From Actinomycetota bacterium (lineage in GTDB: Bacteria; Actinomycetota; Actinomycetes; S36-B12; UBA10799), in assembly GCA_003452655.1 (NCBI GenBank), contig DMNR01000442.1:1-9932 (forward strand): a stretch of DNA of 9,932 nucleotides. Direction: 5' to 3'. Position 1 is the stretch's first letter; each line of letters starts with the position of its first letter. Shown here in pieces: positions 1-6,418 of the stretch. The notes under the pieces were generated by a model. That model ran no database searches. It was not told the DNA's origin and was given only the letters and a program-made list of their open reading frames with translations. Both the position numbers and the translations under genes were made by a program.

Positions 1-364
1 GACCAAGCACGCTGGGAACGATCTGCCAGGTGAGACCGAACTTATCGTCCAACCAGCCACACTGCTGTTCGGTGCCACCCTCGCTCATGCGCTCCCACAG
101 GTAGTCGATCTCTTCCTGAGTTTCGCAGTCGATGAAGAACGAGACGGCCGGTGAGAACTTGAAGTTCGGGCCACCGTTGAAGCCGACGAACTCTTGGTTA
201 CCAATGCGGAACGTTGCTGAGATCATTCCGCTCATGGGGCCCGGGGCAGAATCTGGATAACGAGTAGTCGACAGCACCACTGAATCGTCGAATACCGAGG
301 TGTAGAACTCGACCGCTTCTTCGACCTGATCGTTGAACCATAGGAACGGTCGGATGTTCGTCAT
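1..364 (-). CDS. PhnB-like VOC family protein (3' end cut by window)
   Basis: This reading frame enters the window from the left edge, so about 121 N-terminal residues are visible and the C-terminus is missing. It starts MTNIRPFLWFNDQVEEAVEF, and contains SGMISATFRIGNQEFVGFNG and a later CGWLDDKFGLTWQIVP. These are hallmarks of the PhnB / 3-dmu-9_3-mt branch of the vicinal oxygen chelate (glyoxalase/bleomycin resistance) superfamily. These are small cytosolic beta-alpha-beta-beta-beta proteins whose substrates are mostly unknown; despite the old name they are not proven methyltransferases. The ATG at 364-362 is preceded on the minus strand by AAGGAG with a 5-nt gap, which fixes the start well. 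The family is normally about 130-160 residues, so only the last segment is missing. The DUF456 gene lies 94 bp upstream on the same strand, and no specific promoter was recognised in the gap. Family assignment is firm; the reaction is unknown. Confidence 0.9.
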   Translation of the reverse strand, partial: MTNIRPFLWFNDQVEEAVEFYTSVFDDSVVLSTTRYPDSAPGPMSGMISATFRIGNQEFVGFNGGPNFKFSPAVSFFIDCETQEEIDYLWERMSEGGTEQQCGWLDDKFGLTWQIVPSVLG

Positions 365-458
365 GCATTCTCCTTCTGGTCTGACTTCGAAAGTGGACAA
401 TCAAGCCAGTGCGTCGGGCGAGATTGTGAGCCGATCAAACCACCGTCGATCGCCAAAG

Positions 459-986
459 TCACGCGGCCACTGCCAACGCAACCACGCCTGCCACCCAGAC
501 GGCGGTAGCGAAGACCGCGCTGGCCAGATCGATCAACGCTGAAATCCCCGCGGCCTTCATCGCGGCGAGTGTGGTCGGCCAGGCATCACTAGCGGACTTC
601 AGCCGGATCAGCTCGGCCACGTAGATGCCGGCGATGAATCCAACGAAGATCCCGACCACCGGGATGAGGAAGAAGCCCGCGATCCCTGCCAGCCCACCAA
701 TCAAGATCACCCACGACGGCACTCCGCCGGACTTGAGGTGCTTGCTGGGAATGAGGTACTTCAACACCGCCCCTAGCGCGACAATCAGGACCGCGAGCCC
801 CGTGAACCACCACGCATGGCCGCCCTCCACGATCCCCCACACGAGAATTGCCGCAGCGCAGAGGAACGCACCCGGCATCACTGGAACGATTGTTCCGACT
901 ATGCCGATGACGCAGGCGATTGCCACGAGCGCGTTAAGCCACACAGTCAGCCACGTTACCTGCGCGCGGTGGTGAGCGGACCACAT
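459..986 (-). CDS. DUF456 family integral membrane protein
   Basis: A 175-residue, very hydrophobic protein with a DUF456-like layout. A first helical pair (about residues 17-52) carries the IGIVGTIVPVMPGAFLC motif, where the G-x-x-x-P-x-x-PG signature of the family is visible. A second segment spans 57-75, a polar loop holds the basic patch IPSKHLKSGG (about 79-88), a glycine-rich helical pair spans 92-121 (ILIGGLAGIAGFFLIPVVG), and a C-terminal helix spans 148-173. The function of DUF456 is not established; it is probably a small inner-membrane protein. The ATG at 986 has only a weak AGGG directly upstream. An in-frame GTG at residue 15 would remove a polar leader that family members usually lack, so the start is uncertain. 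The gene lies 68 bp downstream of zwf on the same strand and may be co-transcribed with it, although a hairpin sits between them. Confidence 0.85.
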   Translation of the reverse strand: MWSAHHRAQVTWLTVWLNALVAIACVIGIVGTIVPVMPGAFLCAAAILVWGIVEGGHAWWFTGLAVLIVALGAVLKYLIPSKHLKSGGVPSWVILIGGLAGIAGFFLIPVVGIFVGFIAGIYVAELIRLKSASDAWPTTLAAMKAAGISALIDLASAVFATAVWVAGVVALAVAA

Positions 987-989
987 CCC

Positions 990-1007
990 TGCGGCGGATT
1001 CGCCGCA
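990..1007 (-). other. GC-rich hairpin between zwf and the DUF456 gene
   Basis: A perfect 7-bp inverted repeat, TGCGGCG and CGCCGCA, flanks a 4-nt loop. It lies 47 bp past the zwf stop and ends 3 bp before the ATG at 986. No T-run follows on the minus strand, so it is not a classical intrinsic terminator. It could be a U-tract-free terminator for zwf, or a structure that limits ribosome access to the DUF456 start. The structure is seen in the sequence; the role is inferred. Confidence 0.4.
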
Positions 1008-1054
1008 CCTCCCCTGGGCGATGGAGGCTGGGCACCCGGGAGACTCGCTGAGTG

Positions 1055-2518
1055 CTACCCGCCCATCGGATTTGGATCCCGCCAGGCGCGTTCAAATGGC
1101 AGGCGCCAGGCATTAGGTGACACCAGTTGGTGCACGGCATTGGGACCCCACGAGCCCGGCGCGTATTGACGCACTGGCGGAGGGGATTCCAGCAATGGCA
1201 CCGAGACCTCCCACAGGCGCTCGATGCCATCGGCGGTCGTGAACAGCGTGTGATCACCTCGCATTGCGTCAAGGATGAGGCGTTCGTATGCCTCCAGGAA
1301 GTCGCGCTGCAATCCGGTGTCATGCATTGCAAATTGCATGCTCAACTTGTCCAGGCGCATTCCCGGTCCAGGACGTTTGCCGTAGAAGGACAGCGACATC
1401 TTCGCCGCGTCTGCCAGATCGAATGTCAGGTGGTCCGGCCCCTGCGAACCCACACCTGACCCGGCGGGGAACATGCTCTTGGGCGGTTCACGGAATGCAA
1501 TCGAGACGATCCGCTGGCCCTCCCCGAGGCGCTTGCCAGTACGCAAGTAGAACGGGACTCCGGCCCAGCGCCAGTTGTCGATCGTGCACCGAAGCGCGAT
1601 GAAAGTTTCTGTGTCGGACTCCGCCTCCACACCGGAGATCGCGCGGTAGCCGGTGTATTGGCCGCGGACGACATCGGTCGGATTGATCGGCAACATGCTT
1701 CGAAAGACTTTGTTCTTCTCTTCGCCAATGGGGCCGGGCTCAAGTGCGGTTGGTGGCTCCATCGCAATGAACGCAAGAATTTGGAACAAGTGCGTGACCA
1801 CCATGTCGCGATAGGCGCCCGTGGCCTCATAGAAGTCGGCGCGCTGTTCGATGCCGAGGGTCTCAGGAACATCGATCTGAATGTGATCAATGAAGTTTCG
1901 ATTCCAGATCGGCTCGAACAGTCCATTGGCAAATCGGAACGCGAGGATGTTCTGCGCTGGCTCCTTGCCCAGGAAGTGATCGATCCGGAAGATCTGCTCC
2001 TCCGCGAACACCTCGTGCAGTTGCGCGTTCAGCGCCACCGCAGATTCCAGATCCACGCCGAACGGCTTCTCCATGATCACGCGCGAGCGCTCAACTAGCC
2101 CCGCCTGCGCCAACAGATGTACCGCCGACAGTGCGGCTTTGGGCGGAACACTCAGATAGTGCAAGCGCTGGGGCTCAGTGTCGAACGTCCCTTCGGCCCG
2201 CTTGACGGCTGCCGCTAATGCCTCCGGACCCGCAACGGTTGGAACGAAGTCCAATCGGGCCGCGAATTCCTCCCAGTCCTCATCGGTATAAGGACGCGAG
2301 AAGAACTCGTCAACCGCGCTACGTGCTTGATCGATGAACTCCTCCCGCGTGAGCTCATCGAGGGAGACACCGATGACCTGGCAGCCCGGGATGAATCCTG
2401 CCAGCGCTAGATGGAACAGCCCCGGAACCAACTTTCGCCGAGACAGGTCGCCGGTCGCGCCGAACAACACGACCACTTGCGGCTGCCTGGGACCGAATCC
2501 CTTTGGTGCCTTAGCCAT
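1055..2518 (-). CDS. zwf: Glucose-6-phosphate 1-dehydrogenase
   Basis: Cytosolic enzyme oxidising glucose 6-phosphate to 6-phosphogluconolactone with NADP+ (or NAD+), the entry step of the oxidative pentose phosphate pathway. The 487-residue protein has the family's usual length. Visible motifs, numbered from the ATG at 2518, are the Rossmann nucleotide-binding [11 protein letters not shown] (20-30), EKPFG (150-154), and the substrate-binding signature RIDHFLGKE (178-186) with D180 and H181. The likely catalytic base is H243 in [11 protein letters not shown], phosphate/substrate contacts lie in FYLRTGKRL (323-331), and the C-terminal GSWGP is typical. An in-frame GTG at 2533 would add WGGR-type residues, but ATG at 2518 (MAKAPKGFG) fits the family better. 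opcA, which normally follows zwf in actinobacteria as its allosteric partner, is not here: a DUF456 gene follows instead. Upstream it is divergent from the TM0106-type nuclease gene. Nothing in the frame suggests damage. Confidence 0.97.
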   Translation of the reverse strand: MAKAPKGFGPRQPQVVVLFGATGDLSRRKLVPGLFHLALAGFIPGCQVIGVSLDELTREEFIDQARSAVDEFFSRPYTDEDWEEFAARLDFVPTVAGPEALAAAVKRAEGTFDTEPQRLHYLSVPPKAALSAVHLLAQAGLVERSRVIMEKPFGVDLESAVALNAQLHEVFAEEQIFRIDHFLGKEPAQNILAFRFANGLFEPIWNRNFIDHIQIDVPETLGIEQRADFYEATGAYRDMVVTHLFQILAFIAMEPPTALEPGPIGEEKNKVFRSMLPINPTDVVRGQYTGYRAISGVEAESDTETFIALRCTIDNWRWAGVPFYLRTGKRLGEGQRIVSIAFREPPKSMFPAGSGVGSQGPDHLTFDLADAAKMSLSFYGKRPGPGMRLDKLSMQFAMHDTGLQRDFLEAYERLILDAMRGDHTLFTTADGIERLWEVSVPLLESPPPVRQYAPGSWGPNAVHQLVSPNAWRLPFERAWRDPNPMGG

Positions 2519-2563
2519 GCGCCCACCCCACACTCAGAAAAACCGACGTCATTGGTCAACGAC

Positions 2564-2579
2564 GGTAGCCATGGCTACC
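2564..2579. promoter_or_regulatory. Perfect 16-bp palindrome in the zwf/nuclease divergent region
   Basis: GGTAGCCATGGCTACC is its own reverse complement over all 16 bp, with no spacer. It sits 46 bp before the zwf ATG and 55 bp before the nuclease ATG, inside a 115-bp non-coding gap between divergent genes. That position suits an operator for a dimeric regulator acting on one or both promoters. No convincing -35/-10 pair was identified for either gene. The palindrome is directly seen; regulatory use is inference, and neither the regulator nor a matching family is known. Confidence 0.4.
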
Positions 2580-2633
2580 CGCAAACAGAAGGGGAGAAAT
2601 CGAATCTTCTCGGCATGGCAATAAGTCGGAAAC

Positions 2634-4445
2634 ATGCGAGGCTCGAAGGGGCGTCTACGCTGGCTCTCAATGTCGCCACCCTTAGACCGCCAGTTGCCGC
2701 TACTGGGCGCATACGCTGCGCTTCGCTGTGCGCGTCGAATTAGCAACGACTTCGACGTGACGTTGGCGACCAGCGTCGGAACTGTGGAGTTCTCACCCGA
2801 GGTTCAGGGCAGAATCGATGCCGGTATCGAGTTCGATGCGCAAGTCCGTGAGCGCCTGCGCATATTGCATGGTGCGGACGCGCTCGACATCACCGAACTG
2901 GGTCTGGTCGGCAGCAGCGCGATTGCCGCCACGGTAGATGCGATGGCGAACGGCATCGCAGTGATCCTGGGCGGCCACCTGCCGGATGACATTGAGGGCG
3001 GTCGGGTCGGAAAGCCCGACGCACTCATCCGGTTCAATTCCGCATCTACAACCCAGCGCACCTACCTCCCTGTCGACATCAAGCGCCACAAGACCCTGTC
3101 GGACTCACGCGACGGCGCACCACCTGCGCTTCTTAGCGCGCTGACTGCGCCACAGCACCAGGACGCACGTGCGGTGGGCGAGCTGACAGTTCGCAAACAG
3201 GAACGCGACGCCATGCAACTGGCTCACTACTGGCGAATGCTTGAGAGTTGCGGGCGTGCTCCGAACATCGGAGCCCTCGGCGGGATCATCGGCACCGACG
3301 AGGTCGACGGCGACCTCGTCATCGTGTGGCGAGACCTGGAACAACCAACGTTCAAGACGTACTCAAGGTCTAGTGAGCGTGGCCATGCTTTGCGCTCAGC
3401 TATGCAGCGCTACGACCACGAATTCTCGTTTCGCTCACAGGTTGCCTCGGTTGCCAGCGCGCGATCGGGTTCAGCACACGACCCCGAACCATTAGTCGAA
3501 CCCGTATTCGTCAAAGAGTGCGGCGAATGCCCATGGCATGACGTGTGCCTAGATCAACTCGGATCGTCCGACGCTTCAGTGCAGGTTGGCCGCCTCTCAA
3601 CCCGCGAATGGCTGACGTTGCGGAAACTCGGTTACTCACGGGTCGAGGATCTCGCCGCACTCGACTTGGCGACGATCGAATCGGCAACCGCTGAGTCCGA
3701 ATCTCCATCAGCGGTCGCGACCTCGGAATTGCTCACTGCCTACCTGCCAGAGGTTGCTGCGATTCAGTCGCCGCGGCGCCGTCTGCGCGATGCGGTGATC
3801 ACCGCGCAAATGGTCTGCGATGGCACCCATCTGCGGCGCCTAACTGACGGAACCGTCCAGATACCGCGAGCAGACATCGAGATCGACTTCGACATTGAGA
3901 ATGATCGCGATGCTCAGGTCTACCTCTGGGGAATGCTGATCACAGATCGAACCATCGGCACCACCCACTTTGAACATGTGACGTCGTGGGAAGAACTAGA
4001 TCCCGAATCCGAATCAGCACTCGCCGCGGAATTCCTGGATCGCCTCACCAAGATCATCGCCACAGCTCGCGACGAAGGTAAGACCGTTCGGGTTTACCAC
4101 TACTCAACGCCGGAACCCTCCAACTTGTGCCGCATTGCGCAAGAGGCACTGAACCCCGACTTGCCCGACCCTGAACAGGTCGACGCACTAATCACCGAGA
4201 CCTTCGTCGACCTCTACCCGATCATGCGCGCCAACTTCTTCAGCCGCGACGGACTCGGGCTCAAAGTTGTCGCGACGCGTGGCGCAGGTTTCGCTTGGCG
4301 AGATGAGGACCCCGGCGGCCTGCAGTCGATCACTTGGCTCGAACAGGTGCGCGCGGGAGACAGCCACGTCAAGCAGCGCGTGCTGGAGTACAACGAGGAC
4401 GATGTTCGGGCGACGCTGGCACTGCGCAATTGGCTAAGCGACTGA
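2634..4445 (+). CDS. TM0106 family RecB-like nuclease with RNase H-like exonuclease domain
   Basis: A 603-residue two-domain protein. The N-terminal half is a RecB-type PD-(D/E)XK nuclease: GKPDALIRF (D129) followed by LPVDIK (D148, K150) are the metal-binding and catalytic residues. It is bracketed by C32 in LLGAYAALRCARR and by CGECPWHDVC (C296, C299, C305), together the C...C-x2-C-x5-C signature of AddB-type [4Fe-4S] nucleases. A helix-hairpin-helix-like stretch follows (about 323-345). The C-terminal half is a YprB-like RNase H-fold 3'-5' exonuclease with IDFDIE (D420, E422), VYHYS (486-490), FVDLY (D526) and EYNEDDV (Y586, D590). Substrates are probably DNA or RNA ends, but the cellular role of this family is not established. 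ATG 2634 has no strong ribosome binding site; ATG 2670 (MSPPLDRQL) is an equally good start and lies closer to the conserved region. The gene stands alone, divergent from zwf. No helicase or CRISPR genes are adjacent. Confidence 0.93.
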   Translation: MRGSKGRLRWLSMSPPLDRQLPLLGAYAALRCARRISNDFDVTLATSVGTVEFSPEVQGRIDAGIEFDAQVRERLRILHGADALDITELGLVGSSAIAATVDAMANGIAVILGGHLPDDIEGGRVGKPDALIRFNSASTTQRTYLPVDIKRHKTLSDSRDGAPPALLSALTAPQHQDARAVGELTVRKQERDAMQLAHYWRMLESCGRAPNIGALGGIIGTDEVDGDLVIVWRDLEQPTFKTYSRSSERGHALRSAMQRYDHEFSFRSQVASVASARSGSAHDPEPLVEPVFVKECGECPWHDVCLDQLGSSDASVQVGRLSTREWLTLRKLGYSRVEDLAALDLATIESATAESESPSAVATSELLTAYLPEVAAIQSPRRRLRDAVITAQMVCDGTHLRRLTDGTVQIPRADIEIDFDIENDRDAQVYLWGMLITDRTIGTTHFEHVTSWEELDPESESALAAEFLDRLTKIIATARDEGKTVRVYHYSTPEPSNLCRIAQEALNPDLPDPEQVDALITETFVDLYPIMRANFFSRDGLGLKVVATRGAGFAWRDEDPGGLQSITWLEQVRAGDSHVKQRVLEYNEDDVRATLALRNWLSD

Positions 4446-4481
4446 GGCGGCGTCAGTCCTCTGCCGGGCGGCAGTGACTGA
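4440..4481 (+). terminator. Overlapping hairpins after the nuclease gene
   Basis: Three copies of one 6-mer in alternating orientation occur here: GACTGA at 4440-4445 (containing the nuclease stop codon), TCAGTC at 4453-4458 and GACTGA at 4476-4481. The middle copy can pair with either flank. The right-hand option is stronger, because an inner CTGCC/GGCAG stem (4461-4465 with 4470-4474, loop GGGC) stacks in it to give about 11 bp. No T-run follows, so termination is possible but not assured; many actinobacterial terminators lack a U-tract. The structure lies between the nuclease stop and the next gene's start at 4527. Confidence 0.35.
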
Positions 4482-4526
4482 AGGGCTCGCCTGCACTTGC
4501 TTCCGGCTCACTGAGGGGCGAAAGAT

Positions 4527-5006
4527 GTGCCCATGGCCAAAGACCCAAAGAAGCAGACAGCATCGGACCTCGTCAGCAGTATCACCCAGTCGAGAAAGAA
4601 CATCGGCACCGAGGCGGGCAAGCTGCTGTGGCTCAATGACGTGGTCGAGCACGACTATCCGTCCGCGGCCAACTACCTGGGCTTGATAGCAGATCCAAAG
4701 ACCGTGACGGCGTTGGAGGCCAGCCTGCGTAAGGCGCCGATCGAGATGCATCGCGCGAATGACATTTTGCGCGCGGCCAACCTCGACCTACTCACCCTCG
4801 ACGACGCGAGCGTTCGCCGTGACCTGTCCAAAGTGATGGGCGGCGAGCGTTGGTCACCTGTGCTTGTGGTTCGCGGTGACGTGCTTGCTGGAGTTCCACT
4901 GACCATCGCTGACGGATATCACCGCGTCTGCGCGAGTTACCACCTGTCGGAAGATACGTACATCCCTTGCAAGATCGCGGACCTTCCCGTGAAGGAGAAG
5001 ACGTAA
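4527..5006 (+). CDS. ParB-like conserved hypothetical protein
   Basis: A 159-residue soluble protein with no signal peptide or membrane segment. The N-terminal third is polar and Lys-rich, with a helical segment around 57-70. The conserved core is in the C-terminal half: APIEMHRANDILRAANLDLL (70-89), WSPVLVVRG (109-117) and the signature IADGYHRVCASYHL (127-140), ending near IPCKIADL. The DGYHR motif with a preceding 'SPVLVV' strand resembles the ParB/sulfiredoxin-like fold (ParB has an analogous GxxRxxA box), and similar unnamed proteins are known in bacteria. It is not a partition ParB: it has no HTH domain and no parA neighbour. GTG 4527 has GAGGGG 8 nt upstream; ATG 4533 (MAKDPKK) is the alternative with a longer gap. 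It is convergent with the peptidoglycan hydrolase gene, 12 bp apart. Function unknown. Confidence 0.78.
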   Translation: MPMAKDPKKQTASDLVSSITQSRKNIGTEAGKLLWLNDVVEHDYPSAANYLGLIADPKTVTALEASLRKAPIEMHRANDILRAANLDLLTLDDASVRRDLSKVMGGERWSPVLVVRGDVLAGVPLTIADGYHRVCASYHLSEDTYIPCKIADLPVKEKT

Positions 5007-5018
5007 CCCACCTGAGTA

Positions 5019-5855
5019 TTAGCCGGGGTATTGGTTACGGAAACGCACCATCTCGTCTTGCAGCATTTGCCAATAGGTCGGCTGCGTCCGCTTCAGAGTC
5101 CCGGCCCACCCCCTGTCGCCTATCCCCCAGTGACTGAAGTCCGTACCGCCACTGAGTCGGAATGCGACCTTGGCGTTATAGAGCGGGTCGTAGATCAAGT
5201 TCAAGTCAGGCTTGTGCACGTCATTGATCTGGAAGAGTCCATGATCGCGGGTGCCATTCGAATTCAGTGGGCTGACAACACGTGGGTATCCGCGCGATTC
5301 GCGCATCGCGATTCCCCAGGCCGTGCGAATGTACGGCTCGCTGAACCCTGCGGCGGCCAGCACCGACTTGAGCTGAGTCGGACTCAGCGCCGCTCCGTTG
5401 GTGCCAGTGGGCAGTCCCCCGCCCACCGAAAGGGTCGCTGGGCTCGAGCCTGCGACCCACTTGAGGCCAAGCTTCTTTGCGCTGCGCTTCTCGATGATCC
5501 CGGTGGCAGATGCCTTGCCGTAGCCGATCTTTCGCTGGAACTTCTTGACCGATGCCTTGGTCTGGGTGAAGTAGGCGCCAGTGGCACCCGCCTGCGCAAG
5601 TCCGGCAGTCGCATAACGCTTTCGGATAAGCAGCGTTTGCAGATTGCGAACGGACTTCGAGTTCGTCACTCCATAGCGGGCGGCGGCGGAATTGAACGCC
5701 GGTTTGCTGCTCGCACGCACAGTTGGCGCGACTGTTGCAGTCACCCGATCTGCATTGGTTGCTGCCGAAGCAGACGGAATCGCGATCACGCCGAATGCGG
5801 CCGCCAGGCACAGACTGACTGTGCCGACGACTGAACCCTTCAACATGTGCGCCAT
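5019..5855 (-). CDS. Secreted peptidoglycan hydrolase: PG-binding domain plus lysozyme-like transglycosylase domain
   Basis: A 278-residue exported protein that probably cuts glycan strands of peptidoglycan outside the membrane. Numbered from the ATG at 5855, residues 1-31 form a signal peptide (MAHMLKGS, a hydrophobic run, then IPSASA before the likely cleavage at A31/A32). Residues about 58-131 resemble a PG_binding_1 domain (VRNLQTLLIRKRYATAG; ASVKKFQRKIGYG). A Gly/Ser/Thr linker follows. The C-terminal domain is lysozyme/SLT-like: WGIAMRESRG with the putative catalytic Glu E186, then DHGLFQIN (204-211) and the Trp-rich DFSHWGIGDRGW (239-250). The frame can be extended to a GTG at 5906, but that would bury the signal peptide behind a polar leader, so ATG 5855 (weak GAGG upstream) is preferred; ATG 5846 is also possible. 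It is convergent with the ParB-like gene and divergent from the exported protein at 6087. Confidence 0.92.
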   Translation of the reverse strand: MAHMLKGSVVGTVSLCLAAAFGVIAIPSASAATNADRVTATVAPTVRASSKPAFNSAAARYGVTNSKSVRNLQTLLIRKRYATAGLAQAGATGAYFTQTKASVKKFQRKIGYGKASATGIIEKRSAKKLGLKWVAGSSPATLSVGGGLPTGTNGAALSPTQLKSVLAAAGFSEPYIRTAWGIAMRESRGYPRVVSPLNSNGTRDHGLFQINDVHKPDLNLIYDPLYNAKVAFRLSGGTDFSHWGIGDRGWAGTLKRTQPTYWQMLQDEMVRFRNQYPG

Positions 5856-5881
5856 GCCTCGCCCGATCTCAAATTGAATGC

Positions 5882-5906
5882 GCACTGCACATCGATTGCA
5901 CTGCAC
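5882..5906. repeat. Tandem-spaced direct repeat GCACTGCAC upstream of the hydrolase gene
   Basis: Two exact 9-bp copies of GCACTGCAC (5882-5890 and 5898-5906) are separated by 7 bp (ATCGATT), giving a 16-bp period. They lie 27-51 bp before the preferred hydrolase start at 5855. Paired direct repeats of this kind can be binding sites for a regulator, but the 16-bp period is not an exact number of helical turns. The repeat is seen; the role is inferred. Confidence 0.4.
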
Positions 5907-6075
5907 GCGTTACCCCGCATCGTCACGGAACCACTAATCCTTGAGCAATTTGCTCCGGTATTCACCCAAATAGCGCAATTGCCCCAATTTTTGGCGGATC
6001 GTTTACTCCGTGCTGGGTTTCACCCGGGCAAGCGGCGCTGCATGATTGAGGCAGCTGAAGATGGCATCGCGACGC

Positions 6076-6081
6076 GGGGAG
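6076..6081 (+). promoter_or_regulatory. Strong ribosome binding site fixing ATG 6087
   Basis: GGGGAG is followed after 5 nt by ATG at 6087. It is among the best-placed Shine-Dalgarno sequences in the window, and supports 6087 as the true start of the exported-protein gene even though that ATG is not in the frame of the gene body. Confidence 0.6.
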
Positions 6082-6086
6082 CTGAC

Positions 6087-6418
6087 ATGAAATTCCCAAC
6101 TCGCGTCAGCGTGACCTTGTCCTCATCGCCACCACGTCCCTGTTCATCCCCGAACAATCCTGGGGCGACGTCGCGCTCCACGGACAATCTGCCGACGCCA
6201 CCACGCTGGCGCGTTCGGAATCGGAACCATCCGCTCGGGCGGTAGTCGCCCCGGCGAAGTGCAAGAAGTTACGGCAGGCACTGAAACGGACGAAGAAGTC
6301 CTCGGTCGCCAAACGGCGAGTCCTACGCAAGCGCATCAAAGTCGCTTGCAGGAAGATCAGTCCAGTAGTCACAACGCCCACACCGACGCCGGAACCGGAC
6401 ACTGAACAGGCCCGGGCG
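6087..6418 (+). other. Frameshifted N-terminal part of the exported propeller-like gene (signal peptide, basic segment, linker)
   Basis: From ATG 6087 the frame begins MKFPTRVSVTL and then degenerates, stopping at 6245. In the frame of the downstream gene, which is open back to a TGA at 6083-6085 but has no ATG, GTG or TTG before 6419, the peptide continues VLIATTSLFIPEQSWGDVAL from about 6119. Joining the two by re-reading one base near 6116-6122 gives a convincing signal peptide: MKFPTR, then a hydrophobic run, then a polar region. After it come a Lys/Arg-rich segment at 6257-6355 (17 basic residues of 33, with a Cys near each end) and a linker VVTTPTPTPEPD that runs into the body. This indicates a one-base deletion in the sequence relative to an intact gene: a sequencing error, a real mutation, or less likely programmed -1 frameshifting. 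The rebuilt product would be 357 residues. Confidence 0.7.

Larger units (their letters stand above)
5856..6086. promoter_or_regulatory. Divergent intergenic region of the two exported-protein genes
   Basis: This 231-bp non-coding stretch contains the promoters for the hydrolase (minus) and the exported propeller-like protein (plus). It includes an AT-rich patch around 5941-6000, richer in A/T than anything nearby. Short palindromes are present: GAGCAATTTGCTC (5943-5955) and GCAATTGC (5974-5981). A hairpin CTGGGT-TTC-ACCCGG (6013-6027) and a 9-bp direct repeat near the hydrolase gene are also seen. Exact -35/-10 boxes could not be assigned with confidence on either strand. Confidence 0.45.

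Noticed and set aside
934..1332. Long minus-strand open frame overlapping zwf and the DUF456 gene
   Set aside because: Its translation is Arg/Ser/Cys-rich without any family motif, and it lies inside well-supported zwf in another frame.
2634..4445. Cas4 or another CRISPR-linked nuclease
   Set aside because: The Cys signature and nuclease core are shared with Cas4, but length, the C-terminal RNase H-like domain and lack of repeats or cas genes fit the TM0106 family instead.
4527..5006. Chromosome partition ParB
   Set aside because: Too short, no HTH domain, no parA and no parS-like sites seen nearby; only the DGYHR box is similar.
5003..5038. GTAACC/GGTTAC inverted repeat between the convergent stops as a bidirectional terminator
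   Set aside because: The arms are only 6 bp with a 24-nt spacer and no T-tracts; too weak to call.
5031..5834. 267-codon plus-strand open frame across the hydrolase gene
   Set aside because: It is antisense to a clear secreted hydrolase with signal peptide and catalytic motifs; the translation is low-complexity and motif-free, as expected for a shadow in GC-rich DNA.
5900..6080. Possible c-di-AMP (ydaO) riboswitch in the leader of the peptidoglycan hydrolase
   Set aside because: Two GGGTGAA boxes occur on the minus strand and such riboswitches do precede actinobacterial wall hydrolases, but the conserved 3' core (CAGCTAAC...GTAGGCG type) is not found in the right place or order. A covariance search with the RF00379 model would decide.
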